Shown piece after piece: positions 1 through 12,981 of a stretch of DNA of 64,000 nt (positions are counted from its first letter, which is position 1; every line of letters begins with the position of its first letter). Origin of the DNA: Aspidapion aeneum (taxonomy: Eukaryota > Arthropoda > Insecta > Coleoptera > Brentidae); assembly GCA_963576565.1 (NCBI GenBank), contig OY755038.1:65106908-65170907 (forward strand), read 5' to 3'. Position numbers and translations under genes: made by a program. The notes beneath the pieces are model-generated. The model was not told where the DNA came from. It did no database searches and was given only the letters and a program-made list of their open reading frames with translations.

Positions 1-1518
<1,518 letters not shown>

Positions 1519-1555
1519 AAAATGGTTTTATTTCACATGCTCCAGCGGTATTTAT

Positions 1556-2955
1556 TAGCTCACACTACTACTATACTATAGTAGTGTGAGCTATGGTGAT
1601 CCTACTTTTTTCGAGAAAAAAAAAGTTGCTCCGATTTCAAAAAATTTTATATATCTTTGCGTTTCAGATGATTTTGAAATTTTTTGTTTCGCAGTCTGTC
1701 TGTGTACGTCTGTCTGTCTGTCTGTAAAGACCAACGCGCATAACTCAACAACCGCTTGCCCGATTTGAATGAAATTTGGTACCTAGCCTGGGTCTTGGGT
1801 CGGGATGGTCCCATTTAAAAATGAATAAAATCCTTTGAACGCAAGCCAAATAAAAGAGTGGGGGTACATTTCCACAATTAAAGTTTATATGAAAATAAGG
1901 CTTGTGTGATATCAAACGAAATGTATTTGAGTCTGGAGTTAATCAAAATACATTTTAGTTAAAAAAAGGTGGGGGTAGATTTCAAAAATTAGAGTTTAAG
2001 TCAAAACATAGCTTGTGTGGTATCAAACGAAAGGTAATTGAATCTGGAGTTGAATAAAATATATTCCAGTTTGATTTTAGTTCAATTACCTCACACGTAC
2101 AATATACTATAGCACCTAGTGTGAGCTTAGGTGCCCATATATTGGTAGAGTATTTTGCATTAGTCGATAGGGATTCAAAACAAGGTAAATAAACAATTAT
2201 AATTTTTATACACATTTCACTGTCTTGGCTTGAATCAAGATAAGAATTTATTTCTAGCATTGTGATATATACAGAAAAATTGGCAGAAAACAAAACATGG
2301 AAGATATTTTGAATAATTTGTTAATTTCGTCAGACCCATTATTTTAATCGATTTGACAGAAATACTGTTGGAAAAAATACTCTGCCAATATATGGGCACC
2401 TAAGCTCACACTACGTATTATAGTTATAGTGTACGTGTGGGCTAATATAACTAAAAACTGAAACATACTTTATTCAATTCCAGACTCAATTACCTTTCGT
2501 TTGATACCACAGAAGCCATGTTTTGGCCTAAACTCTAATTTTTAAAATCTACCCTCACCCATTAAAAAAAACTAAAATGTATTTTGTTTAACTCCAGACT
2601 CAAGTCCCTTTCGTTTAATATCACACACGCCATATTTTCACGTAAACTCTAATTTTTGAAATCTACCCCCATCCTTTTACTTGGCTTGCGTTTGGTGGAT
2701 TTTGTTCATTTTTAAATGGGACCATCTCGACCCAAGACCCAGCCAAGGTACCAAATTTCATTCAAGTCGGGCAAGCGGTTTTTGAGTTATGCGCGTTGGT
2801 CGTTACAGGCAGACAGACAACGCGACAAAAAAGTTTCAAAATCATCTGAAACTCAAAGATATATAAAAAAAATTGAAATTGGAGCAACTTTTTTTTCTCG
2901 AAAAAATTAGGATCACCATAGCTGACACTACTATAGTATAGCCGTAGTGTGAGCA
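1556..2955. mobile_element. Paired foldback element A2/A3
   Basis: Two inverted arms (1556-2156 and 2374-2955) face each other around a roughly 217-bp centre. Each arm has an outer palindromic tip (1556-1593; about 2920-2954), a short CTGT/ACAG block, a stretch with three repeats of CAAACGAAAGGTAATT-type sequence, an inner hairpin ending GTGTGAGCTTAGG, and a final CCATATATTGG. The centre (2157-2373) is AT-rich with no recognisable gene. Arms are divergent but clearly homologous. It resembles a non-autonomous foldback DNA transposon. Confidence 0.75.
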
Positions 2956-3749
2956 AAAATGTTTCACTATATCCAGAAGCGCAGGAATTATTAGATGATA
3001 TGAATATGGAAGTAGGGGATGAGTATAATGATTCGGGTTAACATTATTTAGAACTAAATAAAGAAATGCTGTTTTATTTTTAGTAGGCCTTAAATCTGGA
3101 ATTTTTTTTTTGTTTCCAAATAAAATTATACCACAATCTGTGTAAAAGTAAATTAAAAATATACTATAAAACAAATATTTTCGCTCAATTTTATTAATAT
3201 TCATAATTATTAAATCAATACAAACAGTTGCTAATTTAAAATAATTGATGTCCATTTTTTTTTCAATTTCGTCACACTGTGCGCAGTGTCGTCATAAATT
3301 TTACCTTTCTTAAGCTAATCTTGCATGTAATTAATGTTTTTTGATGTCGAAAATAATATTTAATTAAATATATTTAAAAACATATAAATGGCAAAAATAC
3401 TATTTATATTCGAATCCCGTTTTGTTTCAATTAGTACAAAAGTTTGACGTCAATAAAAGCAGTCGCAGCGGTAGAAGCCATCTGCCGGGTCCTTCACACC
3501 TTCTACTGAAACTACTATAATACTAGACATTACTGGATAAGTAACATAGCTGCGACATCATTGCGCTGATTCGCAGCGCGTCAAAACTCAAATGTAATGG
3601 AATATTTAATGGGCTAATAAAACATTTCCAATTATTGGCCGGGCTGTCAAAACTGCAAAAGCACATTCACCCTATAACTTTGTCATAATAGTTTGTGGTT
3701 GTGTATTTGCATACTTATAATGTGTGTACCAAAGAAATTAAATTTAAAG
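2956..3749. other. AT-rich DNA, no gene recognised
   Basis: A short reading frame tail on the plus strand around 2968-3042 ends in TAA with AATAAA soon after, but its product is not recognised and no start is visible. The rest is AT-rich and without supportable features. Confidence 0.4.
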
Positions 3750-4014
3750 GTGGGTACAAAAACTGTAGTTGGAATACCCATAGCCCCAGGTCTTTATACT
3801 TTAATTAGACAGATTGCCTGGAGAATTTGACCAGTCAGTGAAACTTAAGTGAACGACTGTAGCTGCGTCATTGTGTTTTCATAAAACAAATGGTGTAGGC
3901 AACCCCGTAACTTAAATTTTTTAATCTGATTAGAGTTGGCCTGTCAGATTCAATGGCCTTTCAAATTCTGTTAGTAACCTGTGTGGAAGTATAAAGACCT
4001 TGACTGTTACCCAC
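3750..4014. mobile_element. Possible MITE with imperfect inverted ends
   Basis: GGTGGGTAC and CAGGTCTTTATACTT on the left face AAGTATAAAGACCT and GTTACCCAC on the right. The left arm has an extra 20-odd bases, so the inverted repeat is imperfect. About 265 bp, no coding capacity. Confidence 0.4.
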
Positions 4015-4800
4015 ATATATGCGTCCGCTATGCTTAAACACAAACGAAAGTCATTTCTATATCACTCATTCTCTTTCCTTGTATAAGCAGCAGTGTGTGA
4101 CAAAGATAAAGAATTCAAAAAGTTGGGTTTGGTTTTTGTAGTGACGCATAATAAATGTTAAAAGTTTTATTATTGTTTGTTCTTAGGTTGGCATTTTATA
4201 ATAGGGTTAGATATTAACTACCTTGGCATCTTCAAGTAATATTTAAATACGAAAATATACTGGCAAAAAAGCTCATACGTAATTTTTATTTTAAAATTTA
4301 CATTTAAATAATTACATTGACAAATTTACGAAGGCATTCCTTTATTTAAATAAAAAAATGCAATGTCCAGCAAGATGTAAGTATAAAAGCAAGTTTTTAA
4401 TAACAAATTATAAAAAATAAACTTTAGGCACAAAAAACCACAAAATTTTTGGGACTACTCAGGGGAAAGCGGGGCAGCCCCGCCCACCTATGCAAATCGA
4501 GAGACATTAATTTTATATTTTTGAATCTGCCAATTGGCTAACTGCAAAAAAGTTCTGGGAAAAAAGAGGTTATAAACCCTGAAAAATTATCACCCTGTAG
4601 TTTTTTCCTAATATCTGGCACGCTTAATGATGTATGCCTTGTAGCTAAATACACGTTCCAAATTTAAGCCAAACATCTCAAAAACTGCACGAGCTATAAA
4701 GGGAAGACAAACAGAAATTGAAACTTTGACACCTTTTATCTCGAAAACTAAGCATTTTAAAAATTATCCTCTGAAGATTGGCGACATATTTTATTACCAA
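4015..4800. other. AT-rich DNA, nothing recognised
   Basis: No open frame with recognisable content on either strand, no tandem repeat and no clear inverted repeat. Local CCCCGCCCACC near 4480 is the only GC-rich island. Confidence 0.4.
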
Positions 4801-4806
4801 CGTATA

Positions 4807-5000
4807 TACAGGGTGTCCCAAATAAAAGCAACTAGTTAGAGTTTGTTTAAATAAGAAAAAATTGCGCAATTCTAAGCCCAATCAGATGCCGCGCCGTATC
4901 AAAATTAAAAATATCTAGAGGGGTTTTTAAAATATCGAGCAAAACCTAAAAATTGTGTTTTTTAAAAAATCGAAATATGGCCGCTATCTTGCAAACAAAT
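4807..5000 (+). repeat. Unpaired TACAGGGTGTCCC repeat terminus
   Basis: The start TACAGGGTGTCCC is identical to the terminus of the long-TIR element at 31377-33312. No facing inverted end was found nearby, so this is probably a single end or a truncated element; its right edge is uncertain. Confidence 0.35.
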
Positions 5001-5214
5001 TTAATGAAATTTCGTAGTTTTGTATAAGCCAATTGAATGACGTTAACAATTTTTTTCTAGGCTTTCTAGTTTTTTTGAAACCATAGCCAAATTTGTTATT
5101 TCTTATGACTGCCATATAGGATTTTTACTTCGATAAATAGCATAAAGGAGCTTTTCAACCGTGTATAATAAGCCTATCTTTGGATGAGGCAAAATGTGAG
5201 TTTATTTAAAAAAT

Positions 5215-6436
5215 AGTTTTTCACTTAATGTCGTAGTTGTATTTGTTGTCATACCTACGTAAATACCTTTCAAAACTTTTCCATTTATTTGATTTATATG
5301 CAAATCTTTAAAGCCCTTATTTTTTAATTTTTCTCTGGCTAAGAAATAATAAAAATTTTTTAAAGTCTATCTCTGAAACAAAAGTGTGCATATTTATTAT
5401 TTAATTTAAAATAAAACTAAAAACCGATAACAAAGCATTGAATTAAATAAGCAAATGTTCGAAAATTCCACCGTTGTTATTCATGCAAATCCTGCATCCA
5501 TGAATAAGAGACATGCATGCATCTTTACCCATTTGTTCAGGAATTTCTTCAATGGCTTAAACAACGGCTGCCTCAAGTTCTTCTATCATATCATGAGTAG
5601 TAGAATAAACGTTATCCTTTAAGTATCCCCAAATACAAAAATCAAGAGGCGTAAGGTCCGGCGAACGTGCAGGCCAGACAACTTGTTATCGGTTACGATT
5701 CTTGTATTATGTGGAGGTGCTCCATCTTGCTGGAACCACATGTTTGCTACATCTTAAAGAGGCAAATTTTCTAAAATTTGGTCAACGCAATTTTGTTGAA
5801 TTTCTAGAAATCGAGGTGCCGTCAAATTATTGTGAAAAATGTAAAATTTTCATCGGCCCAGTACACGTAGTTATGTCTGTTAAACACCCCGCAGTTTGTA
5901 AACCTGCTTTCATCGTACCACAGAAACTTAAGCGGAAATTGAGCTGCTAATATGTGTTGCATATGGATGATACTTAAATTTTTTAAGAATTCTTTGTGCA
6001 GTTGATTTGGGTACTTCAACATTATTTTCCAGTTCACGAAGGGACACTTTGTAAAACCAGAGTTTCAATATTTTCATCAGGTGGTCGATTACGATTTTGT
6101 TTTTTAAAGGAACCATATTCAATTAAATTATTTCTAAGTATTCTGAAGATTGACAAACCTGGTTGTCGGTTTTCTGGATACTCTGAAAGTACATATCTTG
6201 AGCTCTTCCAGCATTCTTATTAAACAAAATATAACATTCACACATATCTACATTCTCCCAATTTGGAAACCTTTCCATATTAAATTTGATTGATAATGTG
6301 ACTCAAAAGTAATTTAGGAACTTTAAAACTCCAACAGATAAATACAATAAATGACAAAGTTTTGACAGATAGTTACGTAGGTATAACAACAAACGCAACT
6401 ACGGCCTTTACTTCACAGCCAACCAAGTGAAAAACT
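5215..6436. mobile_element. Dead mariner-like element with TIRs
   Basis: AGTTTTTCACTT at 5215-5226 is inverted at 6425-6436. A second inverted block, ACCTACGTAA with a CGTAGTTG-type stretch, lies inside each end (about 5231-5265 and 6373-6405). The roughly 1.2-kb length and the transposase relic inside fit a mariner/Tc1-type element. No intact transposase remains. Confidence 0.7.
5470..6230 (-). pseudogene. Mariner/Tc1-type transposase pseudogene
   Basis: Read on the minus strand, the order matches DDE transposases of the IS630-Tc1-mariner superfamily: an N-terminal HTH-like stretch (VPKSTAQRILKKFKYHPY, about 5950-6010), a YDESRF...NRHNYVYWADEN block (about 5840-5910), then WFQQDGAPPHN near 5700-5735 (second catalytic Asp), followed after a frameshift by a C-terminal SPDLTPLDF-type region and NNNGGIFEHL near 5460. 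Stops and frameshifts interrupt it throughout. It lies inside the TIRs at 5215 and 6436, so it is that element's own relic. Confidence 0.8.
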
Positions 6437-6746
6437 GTTTGTGTGTATTAATTGTGAGAATTTCATTATGAGGTTGGTGTATTTTTACTCAAAACGATGT
6501 GAAGGACGTGCCGTTGTCCTAGATAATAATGCTCGAAACGTGCAAATTTACCGCCGTTATCGAAAAATATATCGGCACAACGCAAATTCTGCCCGTTTTT
6601 TGTGCGAATGCACTTCCAATGCATCAACTGAATGCTATTATTTTTATTATTATTTTATTGAAATAGGTGTTCAGGTCATTCCCATTTGTAAAATAATTTT
6701 TTTTTAAATAATATACTGTCTGATAGATATTACTAAAATTAAATAT

Positions 6747-6912
6747 TAGGGACTTATTGGAATAAAGCCACTTTAATTATAGATTAATAAAAGAGTTCTA
6801 AATTCGACTATGGTATATGAATTATGAAAGATGAGCTGTCAGCTTGCAATATAAATCTGTAAAAATACTACCTGATACTATTATTGCATGGCTTTATTTC
6901 AATAAGTCCCTA
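6747..6912. mobile_element. MITE with near-perfect TIRs and TA duplication
   Basis: GGGACTTATTGGAATAAAGC on the left faces GCTTTATTTCAATAAGTCCC on the right, with TA outside each end. About 162 bp between the TA pairs, no coding capacity. TA duplication and size fit a Tc1/mariner-type MITE. Confidence 0.85.
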
Positions 6913-6982
6913 TTATATAAAAAAATTTCTATTGCGGTAAAACTGATAATTAAATTTTGTTAAATTTTAATTGACTATTTAC

Positions 6983-7115
6983 CTGTATAAAGGCATCCCA
7001 ATACTATCTTTAAACCAAAATATCATAGTCACATTGTCTTCCGGTAACGCAGGTGTGACGTCACAAGGCAATTCAGCGTCCTTTCCTGCTACTGCCCAAA
7101 TAACTTTGGCAGGTA
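6983..7115 (-). CDS. Internal exon of an Ig-domain protein
   Basis: On the minus strand a 133-bp open stretch is bounded by TTTTTTCTTTCAG (acceptor ending at 7116) and CAG|GTAAAT (donor starting at 6982). It encodes about 44 residues with the first half of a V-set-like Ig domain: an AKVIWAVAGKDAELPCDV strand with the first Ig Cys, then WFKDSIGMPLYR with the core Trp. The style (ELPCDVTP...WFKDS.G.PLY) recalls insect Sidestep-family cell-surface proteins; that is recollection, not a search. The exon enters at phase 1 and leaves at phase 2, so it must be joined to exons not found here. The second half with the other Ig Cys should lie to the left. It is the only non-transposon homology seen in the first 20 kb. 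Confidence 0.7.
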
Positions 7116-7199
7116 CTGAAAGAAAAAAGAAAATATTAAAATACCCAACAATTTTTTTACAAATACACACATAAATTGGGAGTAAGGACACTTTTGTTA

Positions 7200-8098
7200 A
7201 GTAACATACTTCGCTAATAATTTTTTGAGAAAGACAAAAATTATTCTCGAAAGGTCATATCATAACCAAAAATGAACGTTTAAAACATTGACATTCAAGT
7301 AAATCAACTTTTCTGAGTTGCTCTTGACCCCCACCAACATTTTCCGACATGCAATATTAACCATTAGTGGTCACAAAGATACCTTATTGGAAAAACCTTT
7401 TGTCACCCAATGAGTAAAATCCTTTTTTATACCGGTTAGATTTAAATTATTTGCCTGCCGATTTGAACCAGTAATTCATATTACTCATGTGTAAAAATTT
7501 ACCGTTTTTCAAACTTTCTACTAATAGCGTGCGAAATATTCTAAATTTGCCTAAACTTTTATTTTTGGACGTTCGTACGACCCACATTTTGCAAAAATGT
7601 CAGGAAGAGTGAAACTTTACATGAATATATTGGGTATGACGTGTAAAGAAAACAATAATAATTTTTCAAAATCATGGCAAACGCAACAAAATTTAGTTTT
7701 CTAAAGGCGTGGTTTTAAGTAGCATCAGAGAGTCTTCAGATTTTTTGTCATTATTACTGTTTCGAAATTACGGTCTACTCTTACTACAATTGGGACTGAA
7801 GAAAGAAGCTTGGGCTGTTCGTATGAACATTTTATCTTTGTCCCAAATTCTTGACCATTTTTCCACACATTTTTTAACCACAATATATGCCGCAAGCGAG
7901 AATTTTATTCTCCTTTGTGCATTTTCAAATTCCGTAGGAATGGATAAATGACTTATAAAAACATATCAACTGTTGTGCGATATTAAATAAATGAAAAAAT
8001 TCTGGAATACCTTTACAACAAGAGTCTATGAGCTATGACGACCACATTTAGGACATGATAGCAGCGGTCATGTGTAGGTTAATTGCTAATACTATAGT
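7200..8098. other. AT-rich DNA, no feature recognised
   Basis: Possibly intron of the Ig-domain gene. A short open frame at 7709-7951 has no recognisable content on either strand. Confidence 0.35.
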
Positions 8099-8338
8099 GA
8101 TATGCTGCCGGCCCTAACAAACAAGCTGTATGTAGAAATTTGACATTTTGAAAAAAACGGATTTAAAGTTCTGTACTTTGTAATTGTCTTGTAGTGTTTT
8201 TTTTAAATGATGAGGTTTTATTTTTTAAAGTTTTTATGTCAAAATTATAAGACAATAAAAAAGTACAAAATTTTAAACACTTTTCCTCAAAACGTTAAAT
8301 TTCTACATGGGGCTTTCTTCTTAGGGACGACAGTATAC
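8099..8338. mobile_element. Foldback MITE, family shared with 47410-47629
   Basis: The ends read inward as TATGCTGCCGGCCCTAA on the left and TATACTGTCGTCCCTAAGAA on the right (minus strand), followed on both sides by ATGTAGAAATTT and by a TGTACTTTxxTATTGTCTT-like tract. About 240 bp, non-coding. A second copy at 47410-47629 has the same CTTCTTAGGGACGGCAGTAC end. Confidence 0.75.
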
Positions 8339-9167
8339 CTTTACTTTAAAAACTATGGCATGCATGGAAATGTATAAACCGGAGCTGGCCATTCTTATGG
8401 AGGAGGTGACTAAGTTTTAGGGAGGGCTGACTAAATTTCAGAGGTCACCTGGGCCCCTTCTTGCTCTCCCTGGCATCGCGGCTAGAGATCATGCGCAGAA
8501 AATATTGAAAGTTACAAAGTTTATTTTTCAAAATAAATAATTTAAAGCATATTTATTGGTTAATTTTAGTATACCTAGCTCACACGAAACTAAATTACCT
8601 TATTAAAACCAAAAAATATTTAAAGTTTCTAGTAAAAAAAGCCAATTACAAAATAAATATTCACACACTTGTACGAAAGCTGCAATAAAAAGCTAGATGT
8701 ACTCATTAGCCTACTGCATCCTGCCACTGTACAGTAAACTGGCATGTAGCTACAACCTAATGGGCCACAATTTATATTATTTTTAGCAAATTACTTTAAA
8801 ATTGTTGAGTTCCAACGCAACATGTTTTTGACTCGGTTTGGCCAAGTTTTTAGCAAGAATAATAATAATATGAGTTTTTAAATTTGTTTTATTATAGTGA
8901 CTTTTCTTTTCTATTTCTAAATATTACAATTAGAGATTTTAGTATTGGGTTGGAAAAGAGTTTATGAAACCAAATAAAAATTGGCAACGCCACTGTGTCA
9001 TCTTTGAGCATTTTAAAAAATCTAAGTTGTCACCTGATTTAAATTTAAAAATAGAAAGAAAAACTTCTGCCATCAAGAAAATCTTTTAACAGAAGCATAT
9101 CTTCAACGCATATCTAGATGCAGATTCATGCATACACTCTACAGTAATGTCAATATATTTTTTTAAA
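8339..9167. other. AT-rich DNA, possible mariner-like end only
   Basis: TTGGGTTGGAAAAGAG near 8946 looks like a mariner terminal repeat, but no facing end or transposase was found. Nothing else is supportable. Confidence 0.3.
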
Positions 9168-9327
9168 TACTAGTCGCAGTTGGGTACAAAATTGATAGGT
9201 ATACATATAATGTACAACATGCTTCAACTTTTAGTTTTGATGCCCAAAGTGCACTTACGAAATTATAGAGTTTTCTATTTTCATAAACTAGGTTATTGTG
9301 TAATTTTGTACCCAACTGCGACTAGTA
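9168..9327. mobile_element. MITE with perfect 24-bp TIRs
   Basis: CTAGTCGCAGTTGGGTACAA begins at 9170 and its exact reverse complement ends at 9325; TA flanks both ends. 156 bp between the TA pairs, non-coding. Perfect TIRs suggest recent movement. Confidence 0.9.
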
Positions 9328-11000
9328 GGTACAAGTAGATTTAGTAGTTAGGGGTTTTTTAAAAACTTTATTCCCAAGTTTTAGATTTAATTTTTAATCA
9401 GCCATTCATTTAACTAAATCAAGGGCAGAAAAAAATCTTATAGCGTGTGCAGAAAGAATTTTTGAAATCGCTTTATATTCGTGAAAAATTTTAAAAGATA
9501 TATTTAAATATTTTAGAAATAATAAAAATTTTAATAGTTTGATTATTTGTAAATTTTATGTTTCTAAAAATGTTTAATATATTTTAAATTCTAAAAATTT
9601 CAAAATTGAAAAAAAAATTCAACATTTTTTAAAACCCATATATAAGTTTCAAATACTCTCTTCTTTTGTGGGCAATTTTGAGTTGATCAAGTAACCTAAC
9701 CTGTTAATTTTTTACATGGAACATTTTAGTTCTAAAGACTTAAAATCTTATTATGATTTTTTTTAAAAAGACAACATTTTTATTTGTATAATTTCGCTGT
9801 GCCCTGTTTTAGTATGTACGCTTTTTTCTTTGCGCGCTTTTTTTATCCGGGCTTTTTTCCTCGTGCGCTTTTTTCCGTGTGAGCTTTTCTTCTATGCAAA
9901 TATTTATTTTTCGTTTTTTTCCTGTTCCCTTATGTATGATCACCGTTTCACTATTAAGCCCCCCCCCCCCCCCCCTCTCCAGAGTTTTGCTCCAGAATCG
10001 CCCTTGGGCAAAATACTAAATAGTTTGCGTGTGCTAAGTTTAAATAAATGTACGAAAGACATTTTTCGAAACAACAGTTTAATTACAGTTTCATACCATC
10101 ATAAAAGCAAGCTAAAATATTTTTAATTTAATAAAAATGGCCATTTACCCTCGTTACAGTTAAAAAATTTAATTTGATTACATAGTCCTGTCGTGTCTTT
10201 TGCTGGTTTTTTATATTTGTTTTAAACATTTTACGAATTTATTAAAATTGTTCTTTGTGTAAGTTTTAAAAGCTGCCTGCTAATTTTAGTAATAAATTCT
10301 ACAAAGTTATTAATTACTTTTTAAGTAACTCTACCAGGAAATTAATTATTGCTCTGAATTTTCGTCAATTAATGACGTAATATGTTTTAATTTATTTGAT
10401 CTAACGAAAACAGATTTCCAGGAAAATGTGTCATTTAATAGTACGAAAATACAATCCTGCTGATATAAAAATTAACTGAAGGTTGGTGAAGGCAACTTAT
10501 TTGTTAAAATAATTTTTTCATGCAGAGCCTCCCAACAAATAAGTGACACTTCTTTTAGTAAATAGTATAAAAAAAATTGAAAATTAGCTAATAAAAGGAA
10601 CTTGATAAAATGTTCTTGATCAATTGTTTGCCTTAGAATCACAGGGTTCTATCTTTACATTAAAAGCCTATGTTGATATAAAGTTGTAATTCTAGGGCAG
10701 CGAATTGTAAATTAGATTTATTAGACCATCTAAAAGGATCAAAATACTATATTTTTTTAGCGAACTGATCTCTTTATATGGTATGGTATAGTTCCTAGCA
10801 CTGATATTTTAGCTTCTTTACCCAAGGACCAAAAGATTCCATACTAAAAGGAACAAACACACAAAGGCTTTCCAGCTCTTTATATAAGCTCTTGAAAAAA
10901 TAGTCCAAACTCTATTTCTATTGCTTAAAACCATCATATTTTGCATCAGAACTTCTTGATTGATACTTACAAAACATACATACAAAACATACATTTTTGA
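9328..11000. other. AT-rich DNA with simple tracts
   Basis: Contains a run of GCGCTTTTTT-like short repeats at about 9820-9890 and a homopolymer C run at about 9959-9975. An open frame of about 90 codons on the minus strand (10818-11090) is not recognised and is not supported by splice or homology clues. Confidence 0.35.
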
Positions 11001-11013
11001 ATTACTTTTTTTA

Positions 11014-11310
11014 CGAGCGTGCGGAAAATAGCTCTTCACGTACTCATTTGAGTCCGAAAAGTACCGCTTTACCACTTCAACTTGCGGCAACAGATTTTCA
11101 AGTATAATTTTTCAAAGATACGTAATCTTTAAGAAAATAAAAGTTTTAAGAAAACGGTTGATGACGGAAGCAAAATATTTGTAACTCGTGCGGAAAGTTT
11201 CTTTACTGCACTTACGGCTTACTCGAACTTCGCTTGCGCGTCGTTCGGGCAAACGCCGATGCTTGCGATAAAGCATCACTTTCCGCACTTGTTAGGTAAA
11301 TAACTATTGT
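11014..11310. repeat. Dispersed CGTGCGGAAA / TTTCCGCAC motifs
   Basis: CGTGCGGAAAATAG near 11017, CTCGTGCGGAAAGTTT near 11183 and CACTTTCCGCACTTGTTAGG near 11276. The latter two face each other around a GC-rich stretch with CTTCGCTTGCGCGTCGTTCGG. The layout closely matches 12728-12842 beside the tyrosine recombinase, so this is probably a related end or solo copy. Confidence 0.5.
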
Positions 11311-11990
11311 ATAATCTTTATTCGAAAAATTTACTTGATGTCAATATCAACACAACTATTAATAGAATTTTCAGCTGGAACAGCCTGATCTCATCCCACG
11401 CTTTATATTTTTGTCAACATCATTATTTCTGGGTCTAATATTCATGTGCATATTAAAAAAAAATATAACTACACTTAAACTATGGGTAATTTTTTTTTCC
11501 CAGTCCGGAAATGCTACGGATCCACATCTGTTTTGAAGTGTATCGATTATTTCAGAAAGAATATGTTTTTGTAGGAAAATATTGCCTAACAATTTTCTAG
11601 ACCATCAAGATCGGTGTAGCCAGCTATCTGACCTGTGGGGGGGGGGGTAGAGGGGCCTGGCTGATAGTGGTTGATAATAAGGAATAAAACTGGAATAGAA
11701 GAATTTTTTCGTCAAACCTGTCTAATACAAAGTGCACTTTTTAAAGGTAACAGAGGTTTTTCAAGAATTTCTCCTAAAGTTTTGGAAGGTATCTTGAATA
11801 GTATTATTAATTCATTTGGAGGTACTTCTTTAATGCTTAATGCTTCTGTAATTCAATGAGACCGCGTCTCTCCTGAGACGTCACCCAAGTTTAAAACCAA
11901 AAAACAATCAAAAATTTAAATTTTATCGGTTAATGTTTATTATCATACAAAACAACTATATCTTACTTTTATGTTTTAAAGATAATTAAT
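11311..11990. other. No recognised gene
   Basis: A G homopolymer lies at about 11638-11647. An open frame at 11671-11859 ends beside a small palindrome (GAGACCGCGTCTC); its content is not recognised. Confidence 0.3.
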
Positions 11991-11994
11991 GCCT

Positions 11995-12566
11995 TTAAAA
12001 TGTTGAAACTCTTCGAAGTACTTCTCAGCCCAAATACGGCAGGCAGTTTTGCTTATTGACGTAGCCATTAAGCCAGAAATTGGCCTCTTCGGTGAACAAA
12101 ATTTGGTCGAAAATTGTGGGTTTTCTTCAAGCCTTTCCAGCACCCAAATACTAAAATGACGAGAATTGTGAAGGTAAGTTGGCTATAATTCCTGTACAGG
12201 TTAAATTTTGTATGCTTTTAAACCAAGATCCTTTCGTAAATGACGCCAAGTTTTCGCACACGAAAAGCCTAGCTGTTGAGAACTGCGTCTGATAGATTCA
12301 TCACGGTCATCACGTACAGTCGCAGCTACTGCCTCTATATTTTCTGCACTTCGTGCTGGGTGTAGTCTGTTTGGTCAAGTTTGATCCAAGAATGCAAACT
12401 GGGTCTCAAATTTTCTAATGGTACAGCGAATAGTGTGCTCGGAAAGCCGATTATAAATGGCTCTAATCGCGCGAAACACTTGCCTCGTAGAACGCCCATT
12501 TTTATAATAGTTGAACAATTCGTAGACGCTGTACGGGGCTATACCTTCGTATGATGAATTTTTCAA
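11995..12566 (-). pseudogene. Mariner-like transposase pseudogene (second family)
   Basis: Minus-strand reading gives an N-terminal HTH region at 12375-12566 (ELFNYYKNGRSTRQVFRAIR, then SEHTIRCTIRKFETQF), a following NRLHPARSAENIEAVAATVR stretch, and a C-terminal block LFTEEANFWLNGYVNKQNCR with IWAEKY near 12020-12110. The FTEEANFWLNGYV block corresponds to the region around the first catalytic acid of DDE transposases. Stops and frameshifts break the middle. The family differs from the relic at 5470-6230. No TIRs were identified. Confidence 0.75.
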
Positions 12567-12727
12567 ACAATACTGAACACGACTACCGTGACAGTCGAAA
12601 CAGTACCTCTAAATAAATCACATGATATATAATAAACAATAATTTCGAAAATCTGTCGATTCGTATTTGCAATACCAATTTGAATCCAAAGTTACTCTGA
12701 AGTGATAAATAGTTATTTTCCTAACAA

Positions 12728-12842
12728 GTGTGGAAAGTGATACTTTCCCGCACGCGACTACAGTTGACCCGAACGACGCGGAGCGGAGTTCGGGCAAGCA
12801 GTCGAGGGTGGGAAAGACACTTTCCGCATGAGTTAGGAACAT
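12728..12842. repeat. GTGGAAAGT...ACTTTCCGCA motif pair beside recombinase
   Basis: TGTGGAAAGTGATACTTTCC at the left and ACACTTTCCGCATGAGTTAG at the right enclose a GC-rich centre (CCGAACGACGCGGAGCGG). It lies about 140 bp beyond the stop codon of the tyrosine recombinase and resembles the blocks at 11183-11303 and 14430-14515. It may be one boundary or the recombination site of that element. Confidence 0.5.
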
Positions 12843-12981
12843 TATTTTTTCTTCGACCGATGTTACAATACCACAAATTTACTTTTGAAAAAACATTTTA
12901 TTTGAACATAAATAAAATACTAATTATTATTATTGGTAATAGTGATATTGAAAACACAATTTGTTGCAGTTTGAAGATTAT

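Noticed and set aside
2968..3042. Short coding-like tail (PEAQELLDDMNMEVGDEYN then stop, AATAAA after)
   Set aside because: Too short and unrecognised; no start or acceptor seen because a foldback arm abuts it. A loosely similar stretch lies at 1519-1555, which may just be low-complexity resemblance.
10818..11090. 90-codon minus-strand frame
   Set aside because: Contains the dispersed TTTTCCGCACG motif and no recognisable domain.
11671..11859. 62-codon open frame
   Set aside because: Reads like protein but no family recognised, no splice context, and neighbours are repeats.
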